Under the pieces are notes generated by a model that did not search any database, was not told the DNA's origin, and was given only the letters and a program-made list of their open reading frames with translations. The translations under genes were made by a program, and so were the position numbers. From CAWKDG01 sp963848355 (GTDB lineage Bacteria > Actinomycetota > Acidimicrobiia > Acidimicrobiales > UBA8190), in contig CAWKDG010000006.1 in assembly GCA_963848355.1 (NCBI GenBank), positions 29,514 through 93,513 on the forward strand: DNA of 64,000 nucleotides, given 5' to 3'. Shown here in pieces: positions 17,860 to 27,034 of this stretch; position 1 is the first letter of the stretch, and each line of letters starts with the position of its first letter.

Positions 17860-19041
17860 TCATGGACGTTCGGAGAGCAGCCTCCGGTAGATGTCTTCGA
17901 CCTCGTGCGCTGCCGATGTCACATCGAACATAGCGCTCCGTTCGAGGACGGCCTTGCCGAGCTCTTCACGGACGGTGGGATTCCGTACGAGCCGTTCCAA
18001 CGCGATCGCCAGCAAGTCGGCGCGTCCGGGAGGAACGAGCAAGGCGTCGACCCCGTCGGTAAAGAGATTGGGGATCTCACCTACGGCGCTCAGAACGAGC
18101 GGCAAGCCGGCGCTCGTCGCCTCCATGACGGCTACGGGCAGGCCTTCGTGGCGGGACGGGAGCGTGAACACATCGGCGGCGGTCATGAGCCGTAGGACAT
18201 CGGCGCGCGGGCCCAGGAACCGGAACCGGTCACCAAGGCCGAGGTCGCCATGGATTCGATTCAACTCGTCGGCGAGGGGGCCGTAACCGACCGAGACGAA
18301 CGAGACAGGTGCGCCGCCCGCCAGGAGTATTCGAGCTGCCTCGAGGAGGATGTCGTATCCCTTCTCAGGACGGAGGTTGGCGACGGCGAGGACGAGCACG
18401 TCGCCATCTCGGACTCCCAGCTCATCGCGCACTTCTCGACGTATCCTTTCCTTGTCGATACGCATCTCTGCCGACCGCGAGACGTCCACTCCGTGGATGA
18501 TCACCTGCGCGCGCCGTCGGAGGGCCTTCGGGAGTCCTTGGCGTGAGGCCTCGGAAACTGTTACCAGCGCATCGTCGAGGCCGATGGTCGCTCTATTGAG
18601 AATCCGGACAGGGACTTCCATCTCGCCCCAAGTGCAGTGCTGCGTATATACGAGCTTTGGTCGGAGGTCCTTGGGTAGGCTCTGTACGACCAAGCGGCCC
18701 AGGGACGCCGCGTAGGGCAAATGAAAGTGGATCAAGTCATAGTGACGATCGACGAGCAGCCGTCTGAGGGCTGCGGTCCATTTGAGATCCCAGTCACCGC
18801 GTGCTCCAAGCGCGTGCACCGGAGTACCCGTCGATCGCATTTCGTCGGCCAGGCGGTGCCGTTCACTGAGTACGAACGCTGCTTCGTAATCGAACGACGT
18901 GCGATCTCCCCGAGCTGCCATATCGACGAGGAGTCGTTCCGCACCCCCGTAGTCAAGGCACTTGATGAGGAGTAGAACGCGAGCCGGCCGCCCTGTCGTG
19001 GCGCCCGGTCGCGATTGCCCGTGTTCGTCGGGGGTGCTCAT
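17860..19041 (-). CDS. Glycosyltransferase family 4
   Basis: 393 residues. The N-terminal Rossmann half has VLLLIKCLDYGGAERLLVDM, the GGAER acceptor motif; the C-terminal half has ANLRPEKGYDILLEAARIL and SRHEGLPVAVMEATSAGLP, the E-x7-E nucleotide-sugar motif. GT-B enzymes of this kind add a hexose to a lipid- or protein-linked glycan at the cytoplasmic membrane face. Its start overlaps the upstream CapK-like gene by four bases. Sugar donor unknown. Confidence 0.9.
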   Translation of the reverse strand: MSTPDEHGQSRPGATTGRPARVLLLIKCLDYGGAERLLVDMAARGDRTSFDYEAAFVLSERHRLADEMRSTGTPVHALGARGDWDLKWTAALRRLLVDRHYDLIHFHLPYAASLGRLVVQSLPKDLRPKLVYTQHCTWGEMEVPVRILNRATIGLDDALVTVSEASRQGLPKALRRRAQVIIHGVDVSRSAEMRIDKERIRREVRDELGVRDGDVLVLAVANLRPEKGYDILLEAARILLAGGAPVSFVSVGYGPLADELNRIHGDLGLGDRFRFLGPRADVLRLMTAADVFTLPSRHEGLPVAVMEATSAGLPLVLSAVGEIPNLFTDGVDALLVPPGRADLLAIALERLVRNPTVREELGKAVLERSAMFDVTSAAHEVEDIYRRLLSERP

Positions 19042-20471
19042 TGATTGATCGACGCGATGACGCTTCGTTTTCCACTGGGAAGCCGGGGCAACTCGTCGAG
19101 ATATTCCACGTCGACCGGAATATCTCCCATCCTCTCTCTGATGTTGCCCAGGAATGTCGAGAGATCCTCCTTCTCAAATCTCTCCCGGTCGGCGACCATC
19201 TCGATACGTAAACGTCCATCTTGCAGGCGGCAGCGAAACGCGATCACCCAATGCAGGTGCTTCACGCAATCACCGATCTGGGCTGCGAAGATCTTTCCGC
19301 GGCCTGGGATCTCGAGAAAGTCAGATTCGCGGCCTTCGATGGAAGCGGCCAACGGGGTATCCCACCCGCACGGACATCGAAGCTCCTGCGAAAGAGTAAG
19401 GCGATCCCCGATCCGATAGCGGATCAGCGGCGTCTGCTTCATGTAGAAGCTCGTCACGAGCACTTCACCATTACTGGTCGGTTGATCATCGGCACCGATG
19501 ACTTCGAACACACCGCTCGTCACATCGATATGAAGCCGACCTTGTTGACACTCCATGATGAATGGAGCACCTTCTGATGATGCGTACTGGTTGCGAACAG
19601 GACAATTGAACACCCGTTCCATAACGTCGCGCTGGCTTGTCGTGAGGGTCTCGCTGGTCGTAAAGATCGCCTGGAGATCGAGGGGTCCAGCTGCTCCTGT
19701 CATTTCAATAAAGCGCGCTAGCTCACCGATGGCCGAAGGGAAGCCGCTGAGGAACCGCGGCCTGAATTTCACGAGATCCTCTACGTAGTAGGGCAGAGCG
19801 CTCGGAGCCATATGGAAGGTGCTGTAATACCGAATGCGCTCGAAGAAGTTGTTCCGCCAGAACCGCTGCGCGGAGACGTCGTTGGCACCGATCAGATGAC
19901 GGCCCGAGAACCACGCGATGCGATCTCGACCGAGCTTGTAGCCATGCATCGCCCACATGGCCTCTTGTCGAGCGAACCGCTCTCCATCACTGTCTGCCGA
20001 GCTGAAAACGACCAACGACTTTCCCGTCGTTCCACCCGTGTAACACTTACGCAGCTTGCCACTTCCACGGATGACGATGTCCTCGATATGCGCCCTGAGC
20101 TCCTCTTTTTCCAGAATCGGAAGGTCCGCGAGCTCCCTCGATGAGACCTGAGCGTATTTGGCCGCGTAGTACCGTGATCGTGTCGATGCGTGAGAGATGA
20201 TCTCGTGGGTTCGATTCGTCTGGATCTCGAGGAGATCTCCCCTCGGTAGCTCCCGCATCGTATTCCAACTGATCGCCGATTCTCGGAACTCCCTACCTCG
20301 ACGTCGCCTGAACAGCGTCGCTCCGACGACCGTGACGATGACGTCCTTGAAGACCGCGGGAGCGTGATCCATGAGACGTTGTTTCACGTCGGTCGTCAAG
20401 ATCTGAAACCAAGACCGTAGTGACGACAAGCGTGTCATCATGCTCATCCCGGAAGCACCGACGCGTGCCAT
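19038..20471 (-). CDS. CapK/PaaK-like adenylate-forming ligase
   Basis: 477 residues. The P-loop-like YTGGTTGKSLVVFSSADSD and later NQYASSEGAPFIMEC, PLIRYRIGDRLTL and LPSGKRSVIASI belong to the phenylacetate-CoA ligase (AMP-binding) superfamily, in the subgroup found in capsule and exopolysaccharide clusters as CapK. It would activate an acid as an acyl adenylate or CoA ester, perhaps to decorate a glycan. It sits between glycosyltransferase and DUF362 genes on the minus strand. A later start (MSMMTRLSS) is possible. Confidence 0.85.
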   Translation of the reverse strand: MARVGASGMSMMTRLSSLRSWFQILTTDVKQRLMDHAPAVFKDVIVTVVGATLFRRRRGREFRESAISWNTMRELPRGDLLEIQTNRTHEIISHASTRSRYYAAKYAQVSSRELADLPILEKEELRAHIEDIVIRGSGKLRKCYTGGTTGKSLVVFSSADSDGERFARQEAMWAMHGYKLGRDRIAWFSGRHLIGANDVSAQRFWRNNFFERIRYYSTFHMAPSALPYYVEDLVKFRPRFLSGFPSAIGELARFIEMTGAAGPLDLQAIFTTSETLTTSQRDVMERVFNCPVRNQYASSEGAPFIMECQQGRLHIDVTSGVFEVIGADDQPTSNGEVLVTSFYMKQTPLIRYRIGDRLTLSQELRCPCGWDTPLAASIEGRESDFLEIPGRGKIFAAQIGDCVKHLHWVIAFRCRLQDGRLRIEMVADRERFEKEDLSTFLGNIRERMGDIPVDVEYLDELPRLPSGKRSVIASINQ

Positions 20472-20504
20472 GAACGCCGCGCCAATCGGCTCGGAGCCCA
20501 GCGC

Positions 20505-22097
20505 TCACCCATTGTCGGCCACTTCTGAGGATCGCTCGATAGCTCCGATCCATCCCTTTGGGGGTCGGAAGGGCCTTGCTAACACCGACGGGATCGCCCC
20601 GATATCGGACAAGGTCTTCTCGGCCCACGTGACGCTGCAGGTAGTCCAGTTACGAAGCGGGAGATCAATGGACGGGTCCATGGCATGAGAGAGCAAGGGG
20701 ATGCGATCTGGCTCATATCCCATCAATCGGGCGCATGCGACATCGGCGGCAACCGGATCATCGCTGAAGATGACCGTCCCTGCCAGCACCGGTGACGGTC
20801 TCAAGGGCCCTTCGCCCTCACCGGCGACTATGCCGTCTACGAGAACGATGTGCGATCTTTGGGGCGTATCGGCAATGGATCCATCAGGACGCGCGAACCT
20901 GAGGATCCGCGCGACATCGAGTGCCATACGCCACGCCGTATCGTTTCCGGCCCAGGCGCCGCCCATAATTCCGTGCGGTCCGATCCGAGCGAGGCGAAAA
21001 GCTGACTTCCCTACGATTCTCGTGGCGTTGCCGAACCGCGTTTGTGGTGCAGCATACGATCGATCCGAGATCTCGGACGCGAGCGACCGAAGTGGGTTCC
21101 CCAGAGGATGCTCGTCACCGCGGCCATGCCGATTGTCGTGGCGGTAGTGCGCAAGACATTCCTTTCGGGTAACCGTTCCGATGGTTCCCTTGAGCGCGCA
21201 CGTGATGCCCACCTTCTCGTGAGTCTTCAGCTTTGGGACACTGATGATCACATCAGATTCGAGCACATCACGGTGAATCGTATAGACATGCCTCCCCTTC
21301 GAGTGAAACGACAACGTCACGCCTGGGGCGTAGTCACCCACGCGGAAATCGACGCTGGTCTTCCGCAGGTAGAGCTCGTCGAGGAAGCTCAGTGCACCCA
21401 AGTCCACCTCTACGGTAGGCACAGCCCTCGAGTCACTCTCTAGGAGCGCACCGTACTTGCTCCACACTGTGGCGACGCTGCGAAGGTCCATGGGCTGGAT
21501 TGGTGCGGGGAGGGGAGTCGAGTCTTCCGACCGGGTACTCGTGAAGCCGGCCTCGCGGGCGACCGCGGCATAGTCACACGCTTGCAGCGGCGCCGAACCC
21601 ACAGTGACCAGTCGGCTGTCACCTGCCGCCTCGATGGTGTGTTCCAGAAGGGATTTGACGACCGACCCGTTCGTGCACTTCGCCAGAAAACGCGGGATCG
21701 TCTCACCTCGATCGATCCGACGATGCATCACCAGGTTGGGGAGAACAAAGACGCGCTTACCGGGGGTTATCCATTTACTCAGTAGTGGGCGCCCAGATCC
21801 ACCCGCGGAACCGCCGAGCCGCAAGGCCCGCCCGACCATATCGTCGACATCCGAGCCGTCGCCGTTCAGGAAGCCGGCTGACGCCGCCGAGTCTCCGCTC
21901 GCCGCCTCCGGGTAGCGCACGGCGGGGTTGCTCACGATCGACACGCGTACCGCTTCGCTTGTCGATTCGTCGTCCGATCCCACCAGCAAGCCTCTTTCAA
22001 TATGGATTGTGCCAGAGGCCGTGGGGGGGCCTACGTGACGCGCCGTGGTCACAAGCACAGCGGTGAAGAATGCCCCCGGAGCCCCTACGCTCGCCAC
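20505..22097 (-). CDS. DUF362 domain protein
   Basis: Up to 530 residues; the conserved region probably begins at VRVSIVSNPAVRYPEA, so about 50 residues may be over-called. Core motifs: SDVIISVPKLKTHEKVGITC then ALKGTIGTV, DTAWRMALDVARI, HIVLVDGIVAGEGEGPLRPS and FSDDPVAADVACARLMGY. DUF362 proteins are often found with polysaccharide or ferredoxin genes; their reaction is unknown. No Cys cluster for an iron-sulfur centre is present. It is 33 bases upstream of the CapK-like gene in the same direction, probably the first gene of the set. Confidence 0.85.
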   Translation of the reverse strand: MASVGAPGAFFTAVLVTTARHVGPPTASGTIHIERGLLVGSDDESTSEAVRVSIVSNPAVRYPEAASGDSAASAGFLNGDGSDVDDMVGRALRLGGSAGGSGRPLLSKWITPGKRVFVLPNLVMHRRIDRGETIPRFLAKCTNGSVVKSLLEHTIEAAGDSRLVTVGSAPLQACDYAAVAREAGFTSTRSEDSTPLPAPIQPMDLRSVATVWSKYGALLESDSRAVPTVEVDLGALSFLDELYLRKTSVDFRVGDYAPGVTLSFHSKGRHVYTIHRDVLESDVIISVPKLKTHEKVGITCALKGTIGTVTRKECLAHYRHDNRHGRGDEHPLGNPLRSLASEISDRSYAAPQTRFGNATRIVGKSAFRLARIGPHGIMGGAWAGNDTAWRMALDVARILRFARPDGSIADTPQRSHIVLVDGIVAGEGEGPLRPSPVLAGTVIFSDDPVAADVACARLMGYEPDRIPLLSHAMDPSIDLPLRNWTTCSVTWAEKTLSDIGAIPSVLARPFRPPKGWIGAIERSSEVADNG

Positions 22098-22451
22098 CCG
22101 TCAGAGCATCCCGGGGAAACTTCCTTCCGGAATGAGATCAAGCCAGGCCTCCAGCTAGGCGCCGGACGCCGATGGTGAGCATGCCCAGATTCGCTGTTTC
22201 GCCTGCTCCTTCCTGGCCTGAGGAGGTCGCGCCGTACCAACCAAGACACATGAATGTTACCAGCTGTCGGCGTTCTCGCAGTCCCAAGGTGTGATACCGC
22301 GGAGCAGATCGGAAGCCCCACCTGTGTCAACACAAGTCGGCTCACGGTCGCCCGGGCGACCTCGTACCGACGATCGCTTCAACGGGAACCCGATTGCTCC
22401 CGGCAGTGGCCGGCGAAGCCAGCCGGGCTTTCAACTCTCTATCGACCGGGC
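22098..22451. other. Gene-poor gap
   Basis: About 350 bases with no convincing coding sequence on either strand. It should contain the promoter of the DUF362-CapK-glycosyltransferase set; no clear terminator for the lipoprotein gene was identified. Confidence 0.4.
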
Positions 22452-23864
22452 TCAGCCCATCAGGCCGAAGGCACCTCCAGCAGCTGTCAAGAGAACGAGG
22501 GTCGCTGAAGGAGCGAGGGCAGCTGTGGCACTCGACACCATGGCCGACACCATGAATGTCTGCTTCTTACTATTCGTTGCCAAGTAGCCGAGTGTCAGGA
22601 CTCCTGGCTCAGACCCCCCCTTGAACCAGACGGTGGGCCACTCCGACGGGTGGAGTCCGAGGCTTCCATTGTTCACTGCGAAGATGGACTTGATCGGCGA
22701 CAACTTGGATTGATGAGAGAGCTGTTGCAATCCGACGAAGGCGCGGCAGATGTCGGCGGGAGATCCGAACCATTCGATCTTGTCGATGTCGCGCGGTTCC
22801 GTCGACCCTTGGATCTCGCTGAGTGGGAGTGGATCCACAACCGTATTCAGGTACGCCTGCCGTTTGCTTGGTGCCCGAGCCAGGTATCCATTCGCCAGGG
22901 TGGGAAAGTTCACATAGTGCAACAGAAACATTTGGCGCGTGCTCAAGAAGGGGGAATCGAGCCGCGGATCGTGTGTCCATTGTCGGACCTGGGACTCCAA
23001 GGAGGACTGCCCGACCAGGTTGATCAACATGTCGGCCGCGGTGTTGTCGCTGATTGAGATCATTTTGGCCGCCGTCTCCCGCACCGACACCCTCGTACCG
23101 GCGGGGACGAACTGAAGCGATGCCGAACCCACGGGATTACCGAGGCTCCTCAACTGGTTTTGAACCGTAAGCTCTTGACCCCAGGTGATGTGTCCTGCGG
23201 CGATTTGATCAGCCAACGCCCCAAGCACAAAGAGCTTGAACTCTGATGCCAAGGGGCGTGGGGTCGATGATGCCATCTGGTGGATCGTCTGACAGGACCC
23301 GTTGGCCACTCGTGCAGCAAGAAAGCTGACACTGGGAGCAAGTGCAGCCAGGGTGTGGTCGATCTGAGACCAGCTCGTCGCCAGAACCGGTGCGAGCTTC
23401 AACGCATCGATAAGACCCGATCCGTCTACCGAGAGTGTGACCTTGAACCTCAGACCGGGAGATGGTTCGACACCCTGCACGTGCTCGGTGCCGAAATTGG
23501 CGATCACCACGAGATCGCTCGGTTCCGACGACTGCACCCCGACCAGCTTTCCCGGGCCTGAGAGCTCCGCTAGGGCCGCATTGATCTTGGCCGCACTGAC
23601 CTTGCCTAGAAACAACGAGTCGAAGTGGTAAACAATCTCCTGGTGAGACAAAGGGACGTCAGCGACTGCGTTCAAGAACCACGTGAGCTCTATCCCTGCT
23701 GGACTGTTTGGAAGGGTCTTGGACGTGAAGTCAGTGGTGCTGGTTGACGGTGCGCGTGCGACGGCACGCGATCCAGAACTGGACCCGCCACAGGAAGACA
23801 GGATGAGTGCGGTCGAGACTGCTCCGCATGCGGCGGCCCAACGCAACCGCTTCCGGCGAACCAT
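22452..23864 (-). CDS. Lipoprotein with class A beta-lactamase-like serine hydrolase domain
   Basis: 470 residues. The lipobox LILSSC makes it a predicted lipoprotein. A 100-residue N-terminal domain (PLSHQEIVYHFDSLFLGKVS) resembles the ORF12/LpqF N-domain. The hydrolase has the S-x-x-K nucleophile at SEFK (207-210), SDN at 272-274 and a KGG in WFKGGSEPG, so all three class A motifs are intact. Such proteins are esterase/peptidase-like cell-wall enzymes in actinobacteria; true beta-lactamase activity is uncertain. It is monocistronic. Confidence 0.85.
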   Translation of the reverse strand: MVRRKRLRWAAACGAVSTALILSSCGGSSSGSRAVARAPSTSTTDFTSKTLPNSPAGIELTWFLNAVADVPLSHQEIVYHFDSLFLGKVSAAKINAALAELSGPGKLVGVQSSEPSDLVVIANFGTEHVQGVEPSPGLRFKVTLSVDGSGLIDALKLAPVLATSWSQIDHTLAALAPSVSFLAARVANGSCQTIHQMASSTPRPLASEFKLFVLGALADQIAAGHITWGQELTVQNQLRSLGNPVGSASLQFVPAGTRVSVRETAAKMISISDNTAADMLINLVGQSSLESQVRQWTHDPRLDSPFLSTRQMFLLHYVNFPTLANGYLARAPSKRQAYLNTVVDPLPLSEIQGSTEPRDIDKIEWFGSPADICRAFVGLQQLSHQSKLSPIKSIFAVNNGSLGLHPSEWPTVWFKGGSEPGVLTLGYLATNSKKQTFMVSAMVSSATAALAPSATLVLLTAAGGAFGLMG

Positions 23865-23977
23865 TCAGCCATCTTCCCCCAAAGACACGCTGGCGTGCCG
23901 GGAGGCCGACCACACCTGAGCCGATTGCAGCTGCCTAGCCGGTCAAGAGGCGCATCCTGTGGGTGTTGGCGCCGCTA

Positions 23978-24358
23978 TTAGGGCAGGACCGCCCAGACGA
24001 GCTGGATATGATCGACCTCGCCGGGAACAAGCGTGATGTTCTGCGGCTGGCTGCACTGATTACCGGACGTCTTGGGTCCACAGCCGATCACTGTGTAGCT
24101 GCCGGGCGAAAGCTTGATGTGGAAGTTTCCTGACTTGCCGACATGTTTTTCGAGAACGAGAGGATGGGAATCAAACTCAACCTCGACTGTTCCGGCCGTC
24201 GGCTCGAAGGCACCGGGGCCAACGTCGACGCCCAGTTCTCCGACGATTGCCGATTGCTTTCCGGCAGTGGTGCTCGCGTGAGCCGGAACAGCCTGTAGTC
24301 CGACAGCTGCGACACTGCTGACTGATAGCGCCATGGCAAATTTGAGTGAACGGGACAT
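23978..24358 (-). CDS. Small secreted beta-sandwich protein, copy A
   Basis: 126 residues from ATG 24358 with AAGGGGAAT upstream. Signal peptide KFAMALSVSSVAAVGLQAVP with cleavage after AHA, then TVEVEFDSHPLVLEKHVG and SGNFHIKLSPGSYTVIGCGP, a transthyretin/carboxypeptidase-regulatory-like pattern, and one Cys pair (IGCGP, NQCSQ). Copy B at 24728-25108 is about 80% identical in protein and also shares its upstream DNA. Function unknown; possibly a wall or envelope adhesion domain. Confidence 0.75.
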   Translation of the reverse strand: MSRSLKFAMALSVSSVAAVGLQAVPAHASTTAGKQSAIVGELGVDVGPGAFEPTAGTVEVEFDSHPLVLEKHVGKSGNFHIKLSPGSYTVIGCGPKTSGNQCSQPQNITLVPGEVDHIQLVWAVLP

Positions 24359-24469
24359 GATTCCCCTTTCCGTTTCGACCTTGAAGATATTCACGAAGGA
24401 CGACGCTGCTTGTTGGCGTGATGCGACCGTTTTGCAGATGTTCCTATGGAGGTTCAAGAGCTCATGGAG

Positions 24470-24560
24470 CGCGAGTACGACTCCATTGCGATGCGGTCTG
24501 CCGACGAACCACCGATCGCTACAACGGTTCGTCACCCGATTCCGTTACAGGATTTCATTC
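24470..24560 (-). promoter_or_regulatory. Duplicated upstream control region, copy A
   Basis: The stretch carrying GCTACAACGG and TTCCGTTACAGGATTTC is repeated upstream of copy B at 25180-25265 with the same order and similar spacing (GCTACAACGG, TTCCGTTACAAGGTTTC). Conservation of non-coding DNA in both paralogues points to a shared promoter/operator. Confidence 0.45.
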
Positions 24561-24727
24561 CCGAGGGTACGCAACGCCCGGCATCAGGGCGGACGCGTTG
24601 ACGTCCTGGCTCCCGCACTGACCAGGTCCCTGACGACAACCAGAGGGTGGGGCGGCATGAACAATGAGACGGACGATTGGCATCACGGATGCTTCTGTCC
24701 ATGCCGCCCCAATACAGTCGGCCTCCT

Positions 24728-25108
24728 CTAGGGCACGTACGCCCAGATAAGCTGGATGTGATCGACTTCGCCAGATGCAAGGGTGATGTTCTGCGGTTGG
24801 CTGCATTGATTTCCCGATGGACCACAGCCAATCACCGTATAACTGCCCGGCGAAAGCTTGATATGGAAGTTGCCTGATCTTCCGACGTGCTTCTCGAGGA
24901 CGAGAGGATGGGAATTGAACTCAACATCGACTGTTCCGGCCGTCGGGTGGAACCCACCGGGGTATGCGCCCCCTTCGTAGCCCAGTTGACCGACGATGGC
25001 CGACTGTTGTCCAGCCGTGGTGCTTGCGTGTGCCGGAGCGGCCTCAAGTCCGACCACCGCGACGCTGCTGGCGGATAGGGCCAGGGCGAGCTTGAACAAA
25101 CGGGACAT
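24728..25108 (-). CDS. Small secreted beta-sandwich protein, copy B
   Basis: 126 residues from ATG 25108, with AAGGAGAA as ribosome site. Signal peptide FKLALALSASSVAVVGLEAA with cleavage after AHA; mature part again contains VEFNSHPLVLEKHVGRSGNF and HIKLSPGSYTVIGCGPSG. Differences from copy A cluster in the loop YEGGAYPGGFHPTAGTV. The two genes are separate transcription units, each with the conserved upstream block, so the duplication included the promoter. Confidence 0.78.
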   Translation of the reverse strand: MSRLFKLALALSASSVAVVGLEAAPAHASTTAGQQSAIVGQLGYEGGAYPGGFHPTAGTVDVEFNSHPLVLEKHVGRSGNFHIKLSPGSYTVIGCGPSGNQCSQPQNITLASGEVDHIQLIWAYVP

Positions 25109-25179
25109 GATTCTCCTTTTGGTTTCGATTTTGACCACACGAAGCTCGTTTTCAGGTGTACTCCCCTGCCGCGACTACG

Positions 25180-25265
25180 ACGACTTTGCGACGCAGTCCC
25201 GTCATCAACCACCAATTGCTACAACGGCCAGTGACAACGTTCCGTTACAAGGTTTCAGGGCAGAG
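25180..25265 (-). promoter_or_regulatory. Duplicated upstream control region, copy B
   Basis: Second copy of the conserved block (GCTACAACGG ... TTCCGTTACAAGGTTTC) upstream of secreted protein copy B; see copy A at 24470-24560. Confidence 0.45.
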
Positions 25266-25375
25266 GGTTACGCCACGGTCCGCGCCGGCACCTGCCGTGC
25301 AGGCCAGTCTGAGGTTCCCTAGTTTCTGGGACACCATGTGTCAGCAATTCTGGGACAACCCTTCTGAGGTGGTCC

Positions 25376-25605
25376 CATGGATCTGGCCAAGTACTGCGTG
25401 GCAGGTCAGGAGCCACTTCAACGTCAGCGCACGTCAGCCCACGGTAACCGGGACCAATCGCCGAATGGCTCCCAACTTGGCTCCCCGGCGTCCGTCGAGC
25501 CATCAGCGATGCCGGGCCATCTCGGACGCCGAAGTCCCTCCAAGTGGGGCCCGGACTGCTCCCGGCAACGGAGGTCGACCTGGGTGGCGTCTGGACGTCC
25601 CATAA
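25376..25605. repeat. Att-flank module, copy 0 (no tRNA remnant)
   Basis: Homologous to 32310-32517: both contain GTGGCAGGTCAGGAG, then CGTGTCAGCCCACGGTA or a close variant, the TGGCTCCC pair (25466-25473 and 25478-25485), CCCCGGCGTC, and end near GACGTCC(G/C)ATAACG. As at 32.5 kb, an exported-protein gene starts shortly after. The tRNA-Val remnant that accompanies the other copy is absent here. Confidence 0.7.
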
Positions 25606-25744
25606 CGGGCCGCCCCTTCCTCGCCGGATGCTTGGTCCACATTGGCAACTCCGAGACCAGACCTCACACCCGGAGGTAGTCCCGGACCCTCGTTCATCAA
25701 ACGTGACGATATGCATGTCGTGCCTAGCGGAACACGATGGATGG

Positions 25745-26687
25745 ATGAAACTCCCCGGTCATTCTCTCCGTTTCGTGGCCATGGCTGTCATGATCAGCCT
25801 GCCTCTGTTCGGCATGTCAGGCGTTGCCTAGGCCAAGACCCATCCGGCCAAGGGCTGCCACAAGACCCATACCTGCAAGAGCGGTGGTGGGTCGGGCACC
25901 GGTGGCGGGAGCGGCACCACGCCTCTCATCACCGTCCAGGGTCGATCCGAACCCGCTCATGGAGACCGGGCAGTCCGTCGTCGAGGCCATCGTCCAGGTG
26001 GAGACAAGTCCGTCGCTGGCCGGAGATCCGGTGGACTTCTCGTCAGCCCAGTTCGAGAACACCTGCGGTACCTCGTTCTTCATCTCGTACGCAACTGAAG
26101 GGGCCAGTATCACCGCGCCGCTCGATAATGAAGGCAATGTCACGGTCGTGCTTGTAGGTGTGGATTGCGCACCCGGCTCGAGCATCGTGGAAGCCTCTCT
26201 CGTCAGTGCCCCGTACTACACGGCTACGGAGACGCTTCAGGTGATTCCTCCGACGGTCACCGCGCCCGGGCTAACCGGATACCCGAACCCCGAGGTCGAG
26301 ACGGGTGACGGCTCGCAGCTGGCCACTCCGTTTTTTCACACTCCGGTACCTGACGAATCCATGGTCTTCGCCGTGTTCTATGTCGAGACCGATCCCGTCT
26401 ACGCCGAGCAGCCGGTGGAGATCGACTCAACCCAACTCGATGACAGTTGTGGCACGGACTGGGAATGGTTCAACACCACCAATCCATTGCCAGTTGTTAG
26501 CGGTGCCGGCTCCAGCTCACATCAGGAAGCCTCGTCCACACTGGACGACGACGGTAACGCCGTCTTCGTCTTCGCGGGCATCTCCTGTGCCGCCGGGACG
26601 TCGACGGTCGTCGCCGACGTTGACGCTGGGACGCACCCGACCTATACGACCACGTTCACGGTCCTGCCGCCTCAGCCGACGATCTGA
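25745..26687 (+). pseudogene. Secreted beta-domain protein, interrupted by a stop and a frameshift
   Basis: ATG 25745 starts MKLPGHSLRFVAMAVMISLP, a signal peptide ending SGVA, followed at once by an in-frame TAG (25829-25831). The same frame continues AKTHPAKGCHKTHTCKSGGG, a Cys and Gly-rich linker, until an indel near 25944, after which the long frame VDPNPLMETGQSVVEAIVQV runs to 26687. The mature region holds two copies of an Ig-like unit (ENTCGTSFFISY and DDSCGTDWEWFN with paired Cys). One nucleotide change plus one indel separate this from an intact ~312-residue exported protein. Confidence 0.7.
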
Positions 26688-26698
26688 GGATTCAAATT

Positions 26699-26744
26699 TG
26701 GTGGGCCGTACAGGACTCGAACCTGTGACCCCTTGCGCGTCATG
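26699..26744. repeat. tRNA-Val 3'-end remnant (direct repeat DR1)
   Basis: 46 bases identical to the 3' part of the intact tRNA-Val at 46427-46472, from the CCA end through the T-arm to the anticodon loop. The 5' half is missing, so it is not a functional tRNA. It marks an old attachment site. Confidence 0.9.
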
Positions 26745-26851
26745 GGACGTCGCGATGTTAAGCGACGTGACTACATGACAACTGGCGCCTGGTCAATGCC
26801 GGTGCGATGTCTATGCACGTCAGTCAATGTGAACCCGAGGAAGTTGGCGAA

Positions 26852-26871
26852 TGGCTCCCTACTTGGCTCCC
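26852..26871. repeat. TGGCTCCC-N4-TGGCTCCC pair
   Basis: Two TGGCTCCC copies 12 bases apart, 108 bases from DR1. The same pair is at 25466, 32150 and 32383, a degenerate one at 29775 and a single copy at 34914. Position beside tRNA remnants suggests integrase arm-type sites. Confidence 0.6.
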
Positions 26872-27034
26872 CTGTGGTGCCCCAATCGGTCGTCCGCGAG
26901 CTATCCAGGGCGGGTGTTCGAGTCGACCTATGACCCTGACATCCGCCACCCGAGCGTAGAAATCCAGATACGGCTAGCGTCGCGGGTGGGCCTTCTTCGA
27001 GAAGATGGTCAACGCCCCGGGGCGGGGGGTTACG

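Noticed and set aside
22085..22345. Small minus-strand frame upstream of DUF362
   Set aside because: Composition is not coding-like, no ribosome site, no recognisable motif.
22452..23864. True class A beta-lactamase (resistance gene)
   Set aside because: Motifs fit the fold, but the lipobox and extra N-terminal domain place it with actinobacterial wall hydrolases.
25829..25831. TAG as recoded selenocysteine/pyrrolysine
   Set aside because: TAG is not the Sec codon, no Pyl genes are seen, and the residue sits at a signal-peptide cleavage site with no catalytic need.
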